Assembly: GCA_947500435.1 (NCBI GenBank)
Contig: CANMRV010000006.1
Location: 186,001 to 250,000 of the forward strand
Reading direction: 5' to 3'
DNA length: 64,000 bases
From: an uncultured Flavobacteriaceae bacterium
GTDB lineage: Bacteria; Bacteroidota; Bacteroidia; Flavobacteriales; Flavobacteriaceae
Positions within the stretch are counted from its first letter, which is position 1. The number at the start of each line of letters is the position of its first letter. Under the pieces are notes generated by a model that was not told where the DNA came from, did no database searches, and worked only from the letters and a program-made list of their open reading frames with translations. Shown here piece by piece: positions 1-9,637 of this stretch. Position numbers and translations under genes: made by a program.

Positions 1-115
1 TACACTTTGAATGTTTTAGGATAGAATTCACAATGATTGCAAAATTATTTTGCCCCCGATTAAACCTTTGGTTTTTATAAAGGTCACATATCAACAAACT
101 TTAAAAAAAATTGTT

Positions 116-1012
116 ATGAAAAAGAATTTTGGAATGTTTAGTTGTACAGGACTGTTATTGGCAACATGCTTATTTATTGTTTCCTGTACTAAAAATGAAT
201 CGACAGAAATTGTTGATAATCTTGCAAATAGTGAAGTGCTTAGTATCGCAGAACTTCATTCAAGTGACGAGGTGGAGTTAATTGCTGAGGAGATTACTGT
301 TTTAGCTGAAGATATTTATAGTATTGATGAAATTTCATTTTTCTCTAAATCAACATTCACATCAGATTATCTTCCCGATTGTGTTACAATTACTACTGTT
401 GTAACTGATACAAGCAAGGAGAAGACTATCGATTTTGGAGAGGGATGCGAATTGCGCAATGGTAATATTTTAAGTGGAATCATCATTTTGACATACTCAA
501 AAGATATGGAGCTTGCTACAAAAATGTTAAGCATATCTTTGGAGGACTTCACTTTTAATAGCGTGGCAGTAGAAGGAAATGCCAATATTGCTCGTACCCG
601 TGCCAATGACAATGGTAATCCGCAATCGGTTGCTGATGCCAATTTTGATGCTGAATGGCCCGAAGGTGAGACTGTAGAGTACTCCGCTAGTAGAACTAGA
701 GAGTGGGTAGAAGGTTATGGATCAGGTTTTTGGGGAGACAATGTTTTCTTGATTTCAGGAATGGCGACGTATAAAGGAAAACTTGGGAATGTTTTCAAGA
801 AAGAGATCGTTGATCCGCTACGAAGAGAAATGGCTTGCAGATTTATAGTTAGCGGAGTTGTAGAGATTTCAAGAAATGACTTAGGCGCTAGCCTTGATTT
901 TGGCGATGGCAGCTGCGACGCTACGGGAACCTTAACCTATCCTGATGGTACAACCGAGGAAGTTATTTTAAGAAGATTCCATAAAAAATTCCCTCCAAAG
1001 TTTCCATTCTAA
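116..1012 (+). CDS. Hypothetical lipoprotein
   Basis: The protein has 298 residues if it starts at the ATG at 116. A longer reading from a TTG at 50 adds 22 residues that do not look like a signal peptide. The N-terminus is a lipoprotein signal: Lys-Lys, a hydrophobic stretch, then a lipobox ending IVSC followed by TKNES. The mature part is acidic at first. It has two similar glycine-rich stretches, DFGEGCELRNG near residue 104 and DFGDGSCDATG near residue 262, each leading into a beta-rich segment, so an internal duplication is possible. I do not recognise a family. It is probably a surface or periplasmic lipoprotein. Confidence 0.75.
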   Translation: MKKNFGMFSCTGLLLATCLFIVSCTKNESTEIVDNLANSEVLSIAELHSSDEVELIAEEITVLAEDIYSIDEISFFSKSTFTSDYLPDCVTITTVVTDTSKEKTIDFGEGCELRNGNILSGIIILTYSKDMELATKMLSISLEDFTFNSVAVEGNANIARTRANDNGNPQSVADANFDAEWPEGETVEYSASRTREWVEGYGSGFWGDNVFLISGMATYKGKLGNVFKKEIVDPLRREMACRFIVSGVVEISRNDLGASLDFGDGSCDATGTLTYPDGTTEEVILRRFHKKFPPKFPF

Positions 1013-1159
1013 TATAAAAGAAGAATAAAATATGTTCGCGCGCTTTGGTGATGTTGAAAAAAAGCAGCATCAAAAACTTCAGGTGTGCGAATGTATTTTA
1101 AAGATATATTGATTGCTAAGTACTTAGGGCGCGCACCTATAAGAGCAATTCTTTGGTGC

Positions 1160-1666
1160 TTAAAAATCACACCTAGCCGGCAAAGGTGCAATATCTTCGA
1201 GAGCCTTAGCAAACTCAACATCTAAGTTTTCGGAAGTAAAACCAGCAAAAACAGAACCTTCAAAAACTCTACTTCCGTAACTAGTTGTATTCATATGGGC
1301 TCTGATATAAACTTCGGTATCTTCTGAAATCGCAACTGGTCCGCCAGAGCGAGTGAAAGGTTGTTCATTGACGTGGCTATGGGCAAGAATTCTTCTGTAT
1401 AGTAGATTTCCATCTAAATCGATGACTTCCCACCAATTGGCATATTGATTACAGCCTAAATCAGGACTAGAAATGGTAACGCTAAAGGTATATTGATTTT
1501 CGCTACCTGACACGGAAACTTCAGTCACTTCAGCAACTCCCCCGGTGGTCTCCTGGATTTCTACTTCTTCCTGCCCGATATTTGGGTCAACAGTATTATC
1601 GGAAGAAGAACAACAGGTCATCCAAAGAACCAATACTATTAGGAAAGAAGATATGGATAGCTTCAT
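1160..1666 (-). CDS. Hypothetical lipoprotein
   Basis: The protein has 168 residues from the ATG at 1666. The upstream 12 codons (to 1702) are not signal-like, whereas MKLSISSFLIVLVLWMTCC is a good lipoprotein signal with the acylated Cys in MTCC. The mature N-terminus is a Ser/Asp/Glu/Thr-rich linker, typical of surface lipoproteins in this phylum. A compact beta-rich domain follows (TFSVTISSPDLGCNQYANWWEV, shown in part) with a few cysteines that could pair. Function is unknown. It lies convergent to the lipoprotein gene at 116-1012 and upstream of nothing obvious. Confidence 0.75.
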   Translation of the reverse strand: MKLSISSFLIVLVLWMTCCSSSDNTVDPNIGQEEVEIQETTGGVAEVTEVSVSGSENQYTFSVTISSPDLGCNQYANWWEVIDLDGNLLYRRILAHSHVNEQPFTRSGGPVAISEDTEVYIRAHMNTTSYGSRVFEGSVFAGFTSENLDVEFAKALEDIAPLPARCDF

Positions 1667-1749
1667 AAGTATATCCTTTAAATAATTAATCGCTATTTGC
1701 AATAGTTCATTACAAAATAGCGATTAAAAAATATTTCACTCAAACCAGA

Positions 1750-2616
1750 CTAACTTGCGGACCTCACTGGATTATTCTGAATCAAATCAATGTACAAATT
1801 GATTTTCTTTTTCAAATCTCGACGATGTGAGATAAAATCCAAGAAACCATGTTCTTTTAAGAATTCGGAAGATTGAAAACCTTCTGGTAGGTCTTTTCCT
1901 GTAGTATCTTTTACAATTCGTGGTCCGGCAAAACCTATCAAGGCACCGGGTTCGGCAATATTAATATCGCCCAACATAGCATAGGAAGCAGTAGTACCTC
2001 CTGTTGTTGGATCTGTACATAATGAAATATAAGGTAAACCTGCTTCCGCTAATTGTGCTAGCTTCGCCGATGTTTTGGCCAATTGCATCAATGAAAGTGC
2101 AGCTTCCATCATTCGTGCACCTCCCGATTTGGAAATCATTACAAATGGAACCTTCTTTTTGATAGCATAATCGATACCGCGAGCAATTTTTTCTCCAACG
2201 ACACTTCCCATTGAACCTCCAATAAAATTAAAATCCATACAGGAGATGACTATGTCTTTTCCCAGTGATTTCCCGAATCCGGTTCTGACTGCGTCTTTAA
2301 GTCCTGTTTTCTTTTGGGCAGCTTTTAGTCTGTCGTCATATTTTTTGGTATCCTCAAACTTTAGTGGATCCTTTGATGTCAACTTCGCATCAAGCTCTTT
2401 GAATTTATTATCGTCAAAAAGAATCTCAAAATATTCTTTACTACCAATACGAACGTGATAATCATCCTCTGGACTAACATAAAAATTCTTCGCTAGATCT
2501 TCAGATTCTACAATCTTTCCGGTAGGTGATTTGTACCAAAGACCTTTAGGTGTGTCTTTCTTTTCCTCTGTCGCTGTTTGTATTCCTTTTTCCTTTCGCT
2601 TAAACCATGCTGACAT
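1750..2616 (-). CDS. accD: Acetyl-CoA carboxylase carboxyltransferase subunit beta
   Basis: AccD works with AccA to move the carboxyl group from biotin to acetyl-CoA, making malonyl-CoA for fatty acid synthesis. The 288-residue length fits the family. The carboxyltransferase core is clear: GGSMGSVVGEKIARG, SKSGGARMMEA and TDPTTGGTTASYAM, with the crotonase-type glycine loops. The N-terminal zinc-ribbon region is recognisable (GLWYKSPTGKIV ... NFYVSPEDDYH), but all four cysteines of the E. coli type are replaced (Ser30, Gly33, Ser48, Asp51). Flavobacterial AccD proteins I recall look the same. It lies 36 bp downstream of fbaA on the same strand and is probably co-transcribed with it. Confidence 0.96.
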   Translation of the reverse strand: MSAWFKRKEKGIQTATEEKKDTPKGLWYKSPTGKIVESEDLAKNFYVSPEDDYHVRIGSKEYFEILFDDNKFKELDAKLTSKDPLKFEDTKKYDDRLKAAQKKTGLKDAVRTGFGKSLGKDIVISCMDFNFIGGSMGSVVGEKIARGIDYAIKKKVPFVMISKSGGARMMEAALSLMQLAKTSAKLAQLAEAGLPYISLCTDPTTGGTTASYAMLGDINIAEPGALIGFAGPRIVKDTTGKDLPEGFQSSEFLKEHGFLDFISHRRDLKKKINLYIDLIQNNPVRSAS

Positions 2617-2652
2617 AAGTAATCAATTTAGATTTGGAAATTTACAAAAAAA

Positions 2653-3720
2653 TTAAAGTGTATTGACATTGTTTAAGTCTTCGAAAGCTTTTTTCAAACG
2701 CTCAACGAATGATTGTTCTCCTGCGCGTAACCAAACTCTTGGATCATACTTTTTCTTATTTGGTTCATCAGCTCCTTCAGGATTTCCTATCTGAGACTGT
2801 AAATAATCTTTATTGTCTTGAACATAATCTCTAACACCGGCAAGGAAGGCATACTGTAAATCCGTATCGATATTCATTTTGATAACTCCGTAGCTAATAC
2901 CCTCTCGAATTTCTTCGACAGTAGAACCAGAACCACCATGAAAAACAAAATCAATATGATTGTGTTCTACTCCATATTTTTCAGAGATATATTCCTGGGA
3001 ATTTTTTAAGATTTTAGGCGTCAATTTTACGTTTCCTGGTTTGTAAACTCCGTGAACATTACCAAAAGCAGCGGCAACGGTAAACCTAGGACTTACCTTT
3101 GAAAGCTCCTCATATGCATAAGCTACTTCTTCTGGTTGTGTATATAATTTTGAATCGTCAACATCAGAATTGTCAACTCCGTCTTCCTCACCTCCAGTAA
3201 TTCCTAATTCGATTTCAAGAGTCATATCCATCTTTGCCATTCTTTCCAAATAGCCTTTACAGATTTCAATGTTCTCCTCAATAGGTTCTTCAGAAAGGTC
3301 TATCATATGCGAACTAAACAAAGACTTGCCAGTTTCAGCATAATGTTTTTCGCTGGCATCTAATAATCCATCAATCCAAGGAAGGAGTTTTTTAGCACAG
3401 TGATCTGTGTGTAAAATTACAGTTGCGCCGTAAGCTTCGGCAAGTTGATGTACGTGTTTTGCCCCTGCAACTGCACCTTGAATAGCTGCATTTTGATTTT
3501 CATTGGATAAACCTTTACCAGCATTGAACTGAGCTCCACCGTTTGAAAATTGAATGATGACTGGCGCATTTAAAGTAGCAGCAGTTTCCAATACTCCATT
3601 AATGGTATTTGAACCGATTACATTTACTGCAGGAAGGGCAAAGCCCTTTTCTTTAGCATAGTTGAAAATCTCTTGAACTTCATCACCTGTGGCAACTCCT
3701 GGTTTTATATTATGAGCCAT
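2653..3720 (-). CDS. fbaA: Class II fructose-bisphosphate aldolase
   Basis: This is the glycolytic and gluconeogenic aldolase that splits fructose 1,6-bisphosphate. The protein has 355 residues and is nearly collinear with E. coli FbaA. The catalytic Asp106 and zinc ligand His107 lie in LHTDHCAKKLLPW. The segment LEIELGITGGEEDGVDNS carries a metal-site Glu, NVHGVYKPGNVKL a zinc His, and FHGGSGSTVEEI the phosphate loop. The C-terminal YDPRVWLRAGEQS is typical of class IIA enzymes. A well-formed promoter lies upstream at 3758-3785, and accD follows 36 bp downstream. Confidence 0.97.
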   Translation of the reverse strand: MAHNIKPGVATGDEVQEIFNYAKEKGFALPAVNVIGSNTINGVLETAATLNAPVIIQFSNGGAQFNAGKGLSNENQNAAIQGAVAGAKHVHQLAEAYGATVILHTDHCAKKLLPWIDGLLDASEKHYAETGKSLFSSHMIDLSEEPIEENIEICKGYLERMAKMDMTLEIELGITGGEEDGVDNSDVDDSKLYTQPEEVAYAYEELSKVSPRFTVAAAFGNVHGVYKPGNVKLTPKILKNSQEYISEKYGVEHNHIDFVFHGGSGSTVEEIREGISYGVIKMNIDTDLQYAFLAGVRDYVQDNKDYLQSQIGNPEGADEPNKKKYDPRVWLRAGEQSFVERLKKAFEDLNNVNTL

Positions 3721-3757
3721 ACTAATTCTATGTTTAGTTGTTTGTTTTATTAATGGG

Positions 3758-3785
3758 CAAAAGTAATAAAATAAACATGGCCCAA
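3758..3785 (-). promoter_or_regulatory. Promoter of fbaA-accD
   Basis: On the minus strand, TTG (3783-3785) is followed 17 bp later by TACTTTTG (3758-3765). This matches the Bacteroidota consensus TTG-N17-23-TAnnTTTG. The predicted transcript start is about 30 nt upstream of the fbaA ATG. It is the best complete promoter seen in the window. Confidence 0.65.
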
Positions 3786-3809
3786 GAAAGTAGAGCCCAA
3801 AAAAACAAC

Positions 3810-6206
3810 TTATTCTATAGTTATTATTTTAGATATTAAATGTCCTTTTTCTGAAAAACCTTGAATTGAAAAAAGTATCTTTTTGTTCTTATGATCTTTT
3901 GAGATTTTAAAATTCGCTTCGCCTTTTCTATTTGTTTTTATGGATGGTTTCCAATCGATTTCTAGGTTTTTGCCTTGTCGTGACTGTCCAGAAGTGTAAA
4001 TAGGACTGTAATACTTTTTCGAGGCATCGTAACCATTTCTTATTTTGTATTCATCGAATAAATCTATTAATTGATCACCAAATTTTTTTTTAGTGAATAT
4101 TTGATAGATAGGCGTTCTTACTAATTTACCATTGATAATTCCAGAACTGGAAACCAATACATTTTCGATTTCTGACATATGTATATTCAGCCCTGACACT
4201 TCATCTCTTAGAATGAGCCTACCATCAATGAACACTATGATTTCACGAGATGTCGGACTTACAAAATAAGTAATATTCAATGAATTGTCTCTTACTTCTC
4301 TCATTCCTTGAGACTTTAAATATTGAAGAAATTCATGGTCGTAATTTCTGTATACTTCAGGAATGGGTATATCGTAATATCTACCAATATCTAAAACGAC
4401 AGATTTATACTTTTCGATAATCTTTCGTCTTTCCAAATATTGCTTACTTCGTTTTTTTTCTATAATAATGGCTTCATCAAGGGTTATTGTACCATCGAGA
4501 GTGGTCAAAGTTGTTTCTCCCTCTAGAGACTTTGGTATTTGTGTTTTCGGAGGATTAGATTCGTTTTGGGGAATTCTTTTCGATAAACTGTATTTCTTTT
4601 CAAACGAAATTTTGAGTGGAGGAATATCTTTTTGTTCCAAGCTATCATAAACTATTTTTTGTGGTTTAATGACTTTACCAAAAGAATCAATAAAAGCAAC
4701 CTTGGTTGTATCTTGTTTATAAAGTAGCAGATTAGAGAAAGTGAAGCTGTAATCATTTTCTAAATTTACTTTTTTAACGATTTGAAAATCATCCCTTATT
4801 AAAGCTATGGAATCATATTCTACTGGGGATTCTAACCGTCCCTTTAAATTAAAACCATATTCAAACTTGTAAATTGGTTTGGGGTTTAGGTCGTCAATCA
4901 TTTCAGGAAGGCTGTATTGAGTCCATCCTTGAGTAAGTAGTAAAAGGTCTAGGTGTTCTTTTCTTTTTTTGTTTTTAAAGTTGAAGTAATAAGCAGGATT
5001 TTCTATGCGTCCCTTTAAAAAAGGGGTTAATAAAAAGGCGCTTTGAATATTTTGTTTTTCATTTAAAGCTTTTGAGTTTTCCGGAAGTACTGCAACACTT
5101 AGATTTGCTTCTATGGAAACCTTTCCACTACTAACATTTAGCTTATAAATTGCAGAATCATTTTCTATACCTGTTTTCTCAATTTCAACGATGGTATTTT
5201 TTTGATTCTTTTCAATAAAAAACTTTCGTTCTGAAATAGGAGTGTCATTTTTGAAAAGAACTACTGAATTAACTCCGTTTAAAAAAAGATTCTTTTTCAT
5301 TCGGATAGTTCCGGTAAGGGAATCAAATCTTGTCAATGAAATCAAATCTATAATTTGACGATCTTGGTGGAACAGGAGGCTGTAATCTGAATAATTTTCA
5401 TTATCGAATGTGGCTTTATTGGTGCTTAAATCAAAGTTTATGTAGTTGGCATCAGTATTTGCATCTACATGAAGTAGAATGCCTTTTTTTCTTGCAGTTG
5501 GCACCTTGATTTTTAAAATCGTATCATTAGTACTTATGTTGGCGGTATAGGTCTCTCCCTTTAAATACAACAGCTCGCATTTTGTCATTCCTAGATGTTC
5601 ACTATTGAAAGTAGAAACAGACTCACCCTTAGAGTTCTCAATATCCCCGAAAAAATCCACCCCCTTATCATTTAACAATGCCTTTATTCCAATTGTATTA
5701 TTTACGTTTTCTAAAAGGTAACCGCTTTCAGGTAGGAATTGCACGTCGTATTCGTTCGTTTTGGCTAGATTCTTTTTTTTTAAGATTTCACCCAAGATTT
5801 TTATTTCCTTTAGATGGTAATAATCGTCACCAAAATTTCGCATGTAATTGGTGTAAGCCTGAATATAATAGGTGCCAGGTTCAAGAGCATCGTTTAGTTC
5901 TAATTGACCAAAACCTGAACCTTCTTCGATGTAAACATTCTTTGTATAGATGATGATTCCTTCTTCATCAAGTAAGTTGACATATAGTTTGGTGGTTTGA
6001 ATTGAGGGATAATTAATTGTATCTGCAACATACGCCTTAAACCAAATGGTGTCATCTTGAAAATATGAGGTTTTATTAGTATGTATAAAAACCTTCTCCT
6101 TTAAAATTGGGCTTTGCTGGAGTACCCTCAAATTTTTACTCAAATTTTCCTGTGCTACAATTTGAAGGGAAAAAAATAGTAAGAATGCATACCGATAAAA
6201 CCTCAT
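3810..6206 (-). CDS. Large MG2-like exported protein with a receptor-plug-like domain
   Basis: The 798-residue protein begins with a signal peptide ending IVAQ. Residues about 35-130 (KVFIHTNKTSYFQDDTIWFK, then LEPGTYYIQAYTNYMRNFG) match the macroglobulin MG2-like domain found in many Bacteroidota exported proteins. The middle is beta-rich and repetitive in character. Residues about 590-710 (LDEAIIIEKKRSKQYLE ... EIIVFIDGRLILRDEV) resemble the plug domain of TonB-dependent receptors. No outer-membrane barrel follows. The C-terminus (IDWKPSIKTNRKGEANFKIS) resembles the end of other members of this class. It is probably a periplasmic or outer-membrane-attached protein; substrate and partner are unknown. 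TamL lies 30 bp upstream on the same strand. Confidence 0.7.
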   Translation of the reverse strand: MRFYRYAFLLFFSLQIVAQENLSKNLRVLQQSPILKEKVFIHTNKTSYFQDDTIWFKAYVADTINYPSIQTTKLYVNLLDEEGIIIYTKNVYIEEGSGFGQLELNDALEPGTYYIQAYTNYMRNFGDDYYHLKEIKILGEILKKKNLAKTNEYDVQFLPESGYLLENVNNTIGIKALLNDKGVDFFGDIENSKGESVSTFNSEHLGMTKCELLYLKGETYTANISTNDTILKIKVPTARKKGILLHVDANTDANYINFDLSTNKATFDNENYSDYSLLFHQDRQIIDLISLTRFDSLTGTIRMKKNLFLNGVNSVVLFKNDTPISERKFFIEKNQKNTIVEIEKTGIENDSAIYKLNVSSGKVSIEANLSVAVLPENSKALNEKQNIQSAFLLTPFLKGRIENPAYYFNFKNKKRKEHLDLLLLTQGWTQYSLPEMIDDLNPKPIYKFEYGFNLKGRLESPVEYDSIALIRDDFQIVKKVNLENDYSFTFSNLLLYKQDTTKVAFIDSFGKVIKPQKIVYDSLEQKDIPPLKISFEKKYSLSKRIPQNESNPPKTQIPKSLEGETTLTTLDGTITLDEAIIIEKKRSKQYLERRKIIEKYKSVVLDIGRYYDIPIPEVYRNYDHEFLQYLKSQGMREVRDNSLNITYFVSPTSREIIVFIDGRLILRDEVSGLNIHMSEIENVLVSSSGIINGKLVRTPIYQIFTKKKFGDQLIDLFDEYKIRNGYDASKKYYSPIYTSGQSRQGKNLEIDWKPSIKTNRKGEANFKISKDHKNKKILFSIQGFSEKGHLISKIITIE

Positions 6207-6236
6207 TTCTCAAGCTTCAGTTATACTCTTAAAATA

Positions 6237-8870
6237 CTAAAAAGGATAGTTAATGCCAATTTGTAAGACCGAATTGTCTAAGGAGAAATCCTGAAACCAT
6301 CTTTTTGAAGATTCCAGTGCAGGATTATAGGCTTTAAAACCAAGGTCAGCACGAAGCACAAAATAAGTGAAGTCATAGCGAATACCAAAACCAGACCCTA
6401 GTGCTACATCTTTGAGTGATTCGATTCCGTTGAATGTCGCTTCGGGGTCTTCAACGTTATCAAAAACGTTCCAGATATTTCCGGCATCAGCAAAAAGTGC
6501 ACCTTTGAAGTTTCCGGCAATTGGGAACCGGTATTCCAAAGTCAAAGCAAGCTTTAAGTTGGCTTCGTTGAAATCGTTGACTGCGTTCGTTCTTCCTGGG
6601 CCAAGTTCATAAGGTCGCCACGCACGATTGTCGTTTGCTCCACCGGCAAAATAACTTCGAACAAAAGGAATGTTATCTGAATTGCCATAGGGCACAGCAA
6701 TACCTAGAAAGCTTCGGAATGCCAATACATTTGATCTTGAAAGATCCCAATATTTAACATAATCAAATTCTGTTTTTACATATTGCGAATAAGGCACATC
6801 GAATACTAAACGATCTTGCGTTTCAGGATTCTCATCAAAACGAATGACATTGGATAATAGAGAAAGAAAATTACCTGCGCTTTCGAATTTGAATCTGAAT
6901 TGCGAAAAACTGTTATCGGTTACTCCTTTTCTATTTGTCGTGTTAAACGTGTAGTTACTGGCAAATATGAGGTTGTTTTCAGTAAGCCGTTGACGTCGTT
7001 CCTCAATGCTCAAAACTTCTTGTATTTGCAGGGGGGTAGCCTCAGGTATTTGACCATTAAGGATACTGCTTGTAAGGCTGTCAGTTCCAAAAGGAATGCG
7101 GAGTATTGGATCAGGATTATTATTTTCTATTCTAAAAAGATCGATTAGCTCTGGAAAATCTTCAACAGGCCTTAGGTCTGGTCTATCAATAAAACCATCG
7201 AAAGAATTTGCAATTTTATCTAACCGATCAAAAGTGGTTTGATACACATTAAAAAATCGATTTTTATTTAGATTGCGAACAAACTGAACATTCAATAACT
7301 CAAGGGTGTTCTTTTTGAATTCGTTTGGTGCCCAATTATACCCTAAAGTAGTATTGAAAGTCTGTTTGTCCAAGCCAATATTTCTTTGAAAACTAGTACC
7401 AACCGACAAATTTGTCTGCGGCAGCATATAATTGGGAATTACCCTATCAGTGTTTATTAAAGGCAACCAAATTCTAGGAAAGCTCAGGTTGACATCTGCT
7501 CCAATTTCAGAAAATGAGTTTCCTGCTTCAGTAGTGGCTTTAGAACTTAAAAGACCAAAGGAACCGTTAGCCGAAATACTTAAATTTTCGGCACCTTTAA
7601 ATACATTTCGAATTAATAAGGAGGCGCCAAGTCCAATACCTGCCTTTCGAAGGTCTGAACGAGTAAATTCTAAACTTGGAGCAAAAGAATATTTTGGTTT
7701 GGTAGCAAGGTAAACGTTAGCAGTTAAATTTGTTCGTGTGCTATCCTCAATAAAGGTTAATGAAGGGTATTTGAAAACATTCAAACTAGTCATTTGACGT
7801 AAGGTTCGAATACGATCTAAATCGCGATATATGCTATCTTTTTCAAAGAAAATGGCATTGGTCAGTGTTTTTGGTTTGAAGCGTAATTTGCCCCTGTAGA
7901 AAATCGTATAATCTCCGAAGCGTTCGAATTTTAATTCTCCATCACTAGCATCAGAAAGGTAATCGGAATAGATATTGATTTTGTCAAACTTAAAGACTTT
8001 GTATTCTGAGGTGGTTATCGAATTTTCATCTCTTTTTTTGAGATTGTCAATGAACAGCTCAATGTCCATTTTACGGTCATTTCCAGCTTTAGTGGTATCG
8101 CTGATAACATCATATTTAATAGAGCTTTCTTGAAAATCATAAACCCCTTTATCTCTAAAAACTGCGGTAAGCCTTTCGCGCTCATTGTTGAAATTTTCGA
8201 GATCAAATTGTTCGCCTGCTTTTACATAAGAATTTTTCTTTTCTAAATTGTAAATCGAATCAATGACTCTTGAAGCAATTTTATGTGAAACGGAATCTAA
8301 CATATAAGGGTCGCCCAATTCAATATTGTATTTCACAGCTACTCGTTGTTTCCTTTTTAAAAATTCAATATCGTAATTGGTTGTATTGTTAAAATATCCT
8401 CTTTCGCTGTAGTATGCTTTCAAACGTTCTAAAGATCTTCTGGTTAAGGTGGTGTCCAAAATTGCGGGGGCCTCTCCTATTTTTTTTAGCCATTCACTTA
8501 GTCCTTTGACCATAAATGACTCTCCCAATCGATTCACTTGCTTTTCAGACAGAAAATTGGTCAAACGTTGTTTTCTTTTAGGGTTTTTAATAAGCCAATT
8601 TTGATATGAAGAGTCAGGATTAGGTTTGGCCAAATTATAAAGGTTCAATCGCAATTGATAGCCCAATAAGTCGCTATTGGGTTCTTGAATAAGAAGACTT
8701 TCAATATCCTCGCTTGCTACTTTCACGCTATCTGTCCAGATAGTATTTCGCTTTATCAATAACTCATCATCACCTACTCTTTTCAAAGAGTTACAAGACG
8801 TCATTGCCACGGCTATCAATATTAAGCTTATTTTAGCACTACTTTTTTGAATAGGCAAGAGGGTCCTCAT
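6237..8870 (-). CDS. tamL: TamL-type outer membrane assembly lipoprotein (BamA/TamA superfamily)
   Basis: The protein has 877 residues from the ATG at 8870. An 18-residue upstream extension is possible, but this start gives a proper lipoprotein signal ending AMTSC. POTRA-like repeats occupy the first half, for example TLTRRSLERLKAYYSERGYF and FNNERERLTAVFRDKGVYDF. A D15/Omp85 16-strand barrel follows: SFAPSLEFTRSDLRKAGIG, the conserved RSYFAGGANDNRAWRPYELGPG region, and a C-terminal strand ending in NYPF. TamL is the Bacteroidota lipoprotein counterpart of TamA and is thought to help insert outer-membrane proteins. No TamB-like gene is in the window. It is divergent from the RNA methyltransferase gene, with 36 bp between starts. 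Confidence 0.88.
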   Translation of the reverse strand: MRTLLPIQKSSAKISLILIAVAMTSCNSLKRVGDDELLIKRNTIWTDSVKVASEDIESLLIQEPNSDLLGYQLRLNLYNLAKPNPDSSYQNWLIKNPKRKQRLTNFLSEKQVNRLGESFMVKGLSEWLKKIGEAPAILDTTLTRRSLERLKAYYSERGYFNNTTNYDIEFLKRKQRVAVKYNIELGDPYMLDSVSHKIASRVIDSIYNLEKKNSYVKAGEQFDLENFNNERERLTAVFRDKGVYDFQESSIKYDVISDTTKAGNDRKMDIELFIDNLKKRDENSITTSEYKVFKFDKINIYSDYLSDASDGELKFERFGDYTIFYRGKLRFKPKTLTNAIFFEKDSIYRDLDRIRTLRQMTSLNVFKYPSLTFIEDSTRTNLTANVYLATKPKYSFAPSLEFTRSDLRKAGIGLGASLLIRNVFKGAENLSISANGSFGLLSSKATTEAGNSFSEIGADVNLSFPRIWLPLINTDRVIPNYMLPQTNLSVGTSFQRNIGLDKQTFNTTLGYNWAPNEFKKNTLELLNVQFVRNLNKNRFFNVYQTTFDRLDKIANSFDGFIDRPDLRPVEDFPELIDLFRIENNNPDPILRIPFGTDSLTSSILNGQIPEATPLQIQEVLSIEERRQRLTENNLIFASNYTFNTTNRKGVTDNSFSQFRFKFESAGNFLSLLSNVIRFDENPETQDRLVFDVPYSQYVKTEFDYVKYWDLSRSNVLAFRSFLGIAVPYGNSDNIPFVRSYFAGGANDNRAWRPYELGPGRTNAVNDFNEANLKLALTLEYRFPIAGNFKGALFADAGNIWNVFDNVEDPEATFNGIESLKDVALGSGFGIRYDFTYFVLRADLGFKAYNPALESSKRWFQDFSLDNSVLQIGINYPF

Positions 8871-8906
8871 AGAAATCAAAAATACATTAAAAAACACATT
8901 AATGGA

Positions 8907-9629
8907 ATGCTTGTTAAAAGCCAAATAAAACTAATACGAAGCTTACAGCAAAAAAAGTACCGAAATCAACATGGACTATTTTTTGTTGAGGGGAAAAAGG
9001 CTATCGAGGAGCTTTTAGATTCTGATTTTAAGCCCTATTCTATCTTTAGTGTTGATGCAAATCTTTTTGATATTTCTCATGATATTCTGACAGAAGTTAG
9101 CATGGCTGACCTAAAACAAATGAGTTTTCTTAAGAATTCAAATGGGGCGTTAGGTGTTTTTCATATTCCAGAGGCGAAACAAGTAGATTTTAAAGATTGG
9201 ATTGTTGTTCTAGATGATGTTAGGGATCCCGGAAACCTTGGAACCATTATCCGTCTTTGTGATTGGTTTGGTATTCATAATTTGGTTTGTTCCCAAAATA
9301 CAGTCGATTGTTATAATCCTAAAGTTTTGCAAGCTACTATGGGTTCTATATCGAGGGTGAATATTTTTTATACAAATCTGCTTGATTTTATAAAGGAGTC
9401 CAAAATTCCTGTTTATGGAGCTTTTATGGATGGAGAATCGGTTTATGAAAACAACCTTCCTGAAAAAGGAATTATTATCTTAGGTAATGAAGGAAATGGT
9501 ATTTCTGATGAAGTTGAAGCTATGGTGTCAAAGAAAATATCAATTCCGCAATACGGCAACAAAACAACTGAGAGTCTTAACGTAGCTACGGCGAGTGCTA
9601 TTTTGTTAAATGAAATCCGAAGGGATTAG
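8907..9629 (+). CDS. TrmH/SpoU family RNA 2'-O-methyltransferase
   Basis: The protein has 240 residues from the ATG at 8907. Upstream codons back to a TTG at 8847 overlap the tamL start and lack family similarity. An N-terminal substrate-binding part (QQKKYRNQHGLFFVEGKKA) is followed by the SPOUT fold with all three motifs: DDVRDPGNLGTIIRLCDWFG near residue 100, ILGNEGNGIS near 191, and ESLNVATASAILLNE near 220. The enzyme methylates ribose 2'-OH of rRNA or tRNA with S-adenosylmethionine; the target nucleotide cannot be told from sequence. The gene converges on porT with only 8 bp between stop codons. Confidence 0.9.
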   Translation: MLVKSQIKLIRSLQQKKYRNQHGLFFVEGKKAIEELLDSDFKPYSIFSVDANLFDISHDILTEVSMADLKQMSFLKNSNGALGVFHIPEAKQVDFKDWIVVLDDVRDPGNLGTIIRLCDWFGIHNLVCSQNTVDCYNPKVLQATMGSISRVNIFYTNLLDFIKESKIPVYGAFMDGESVYENNLPEKGIIILGNEGNGISDEVEAMVSKKISIPQYGNKTTESLNVATASAILLNEIRRD

Positions 9630-9637
9630 AAGGAGTA

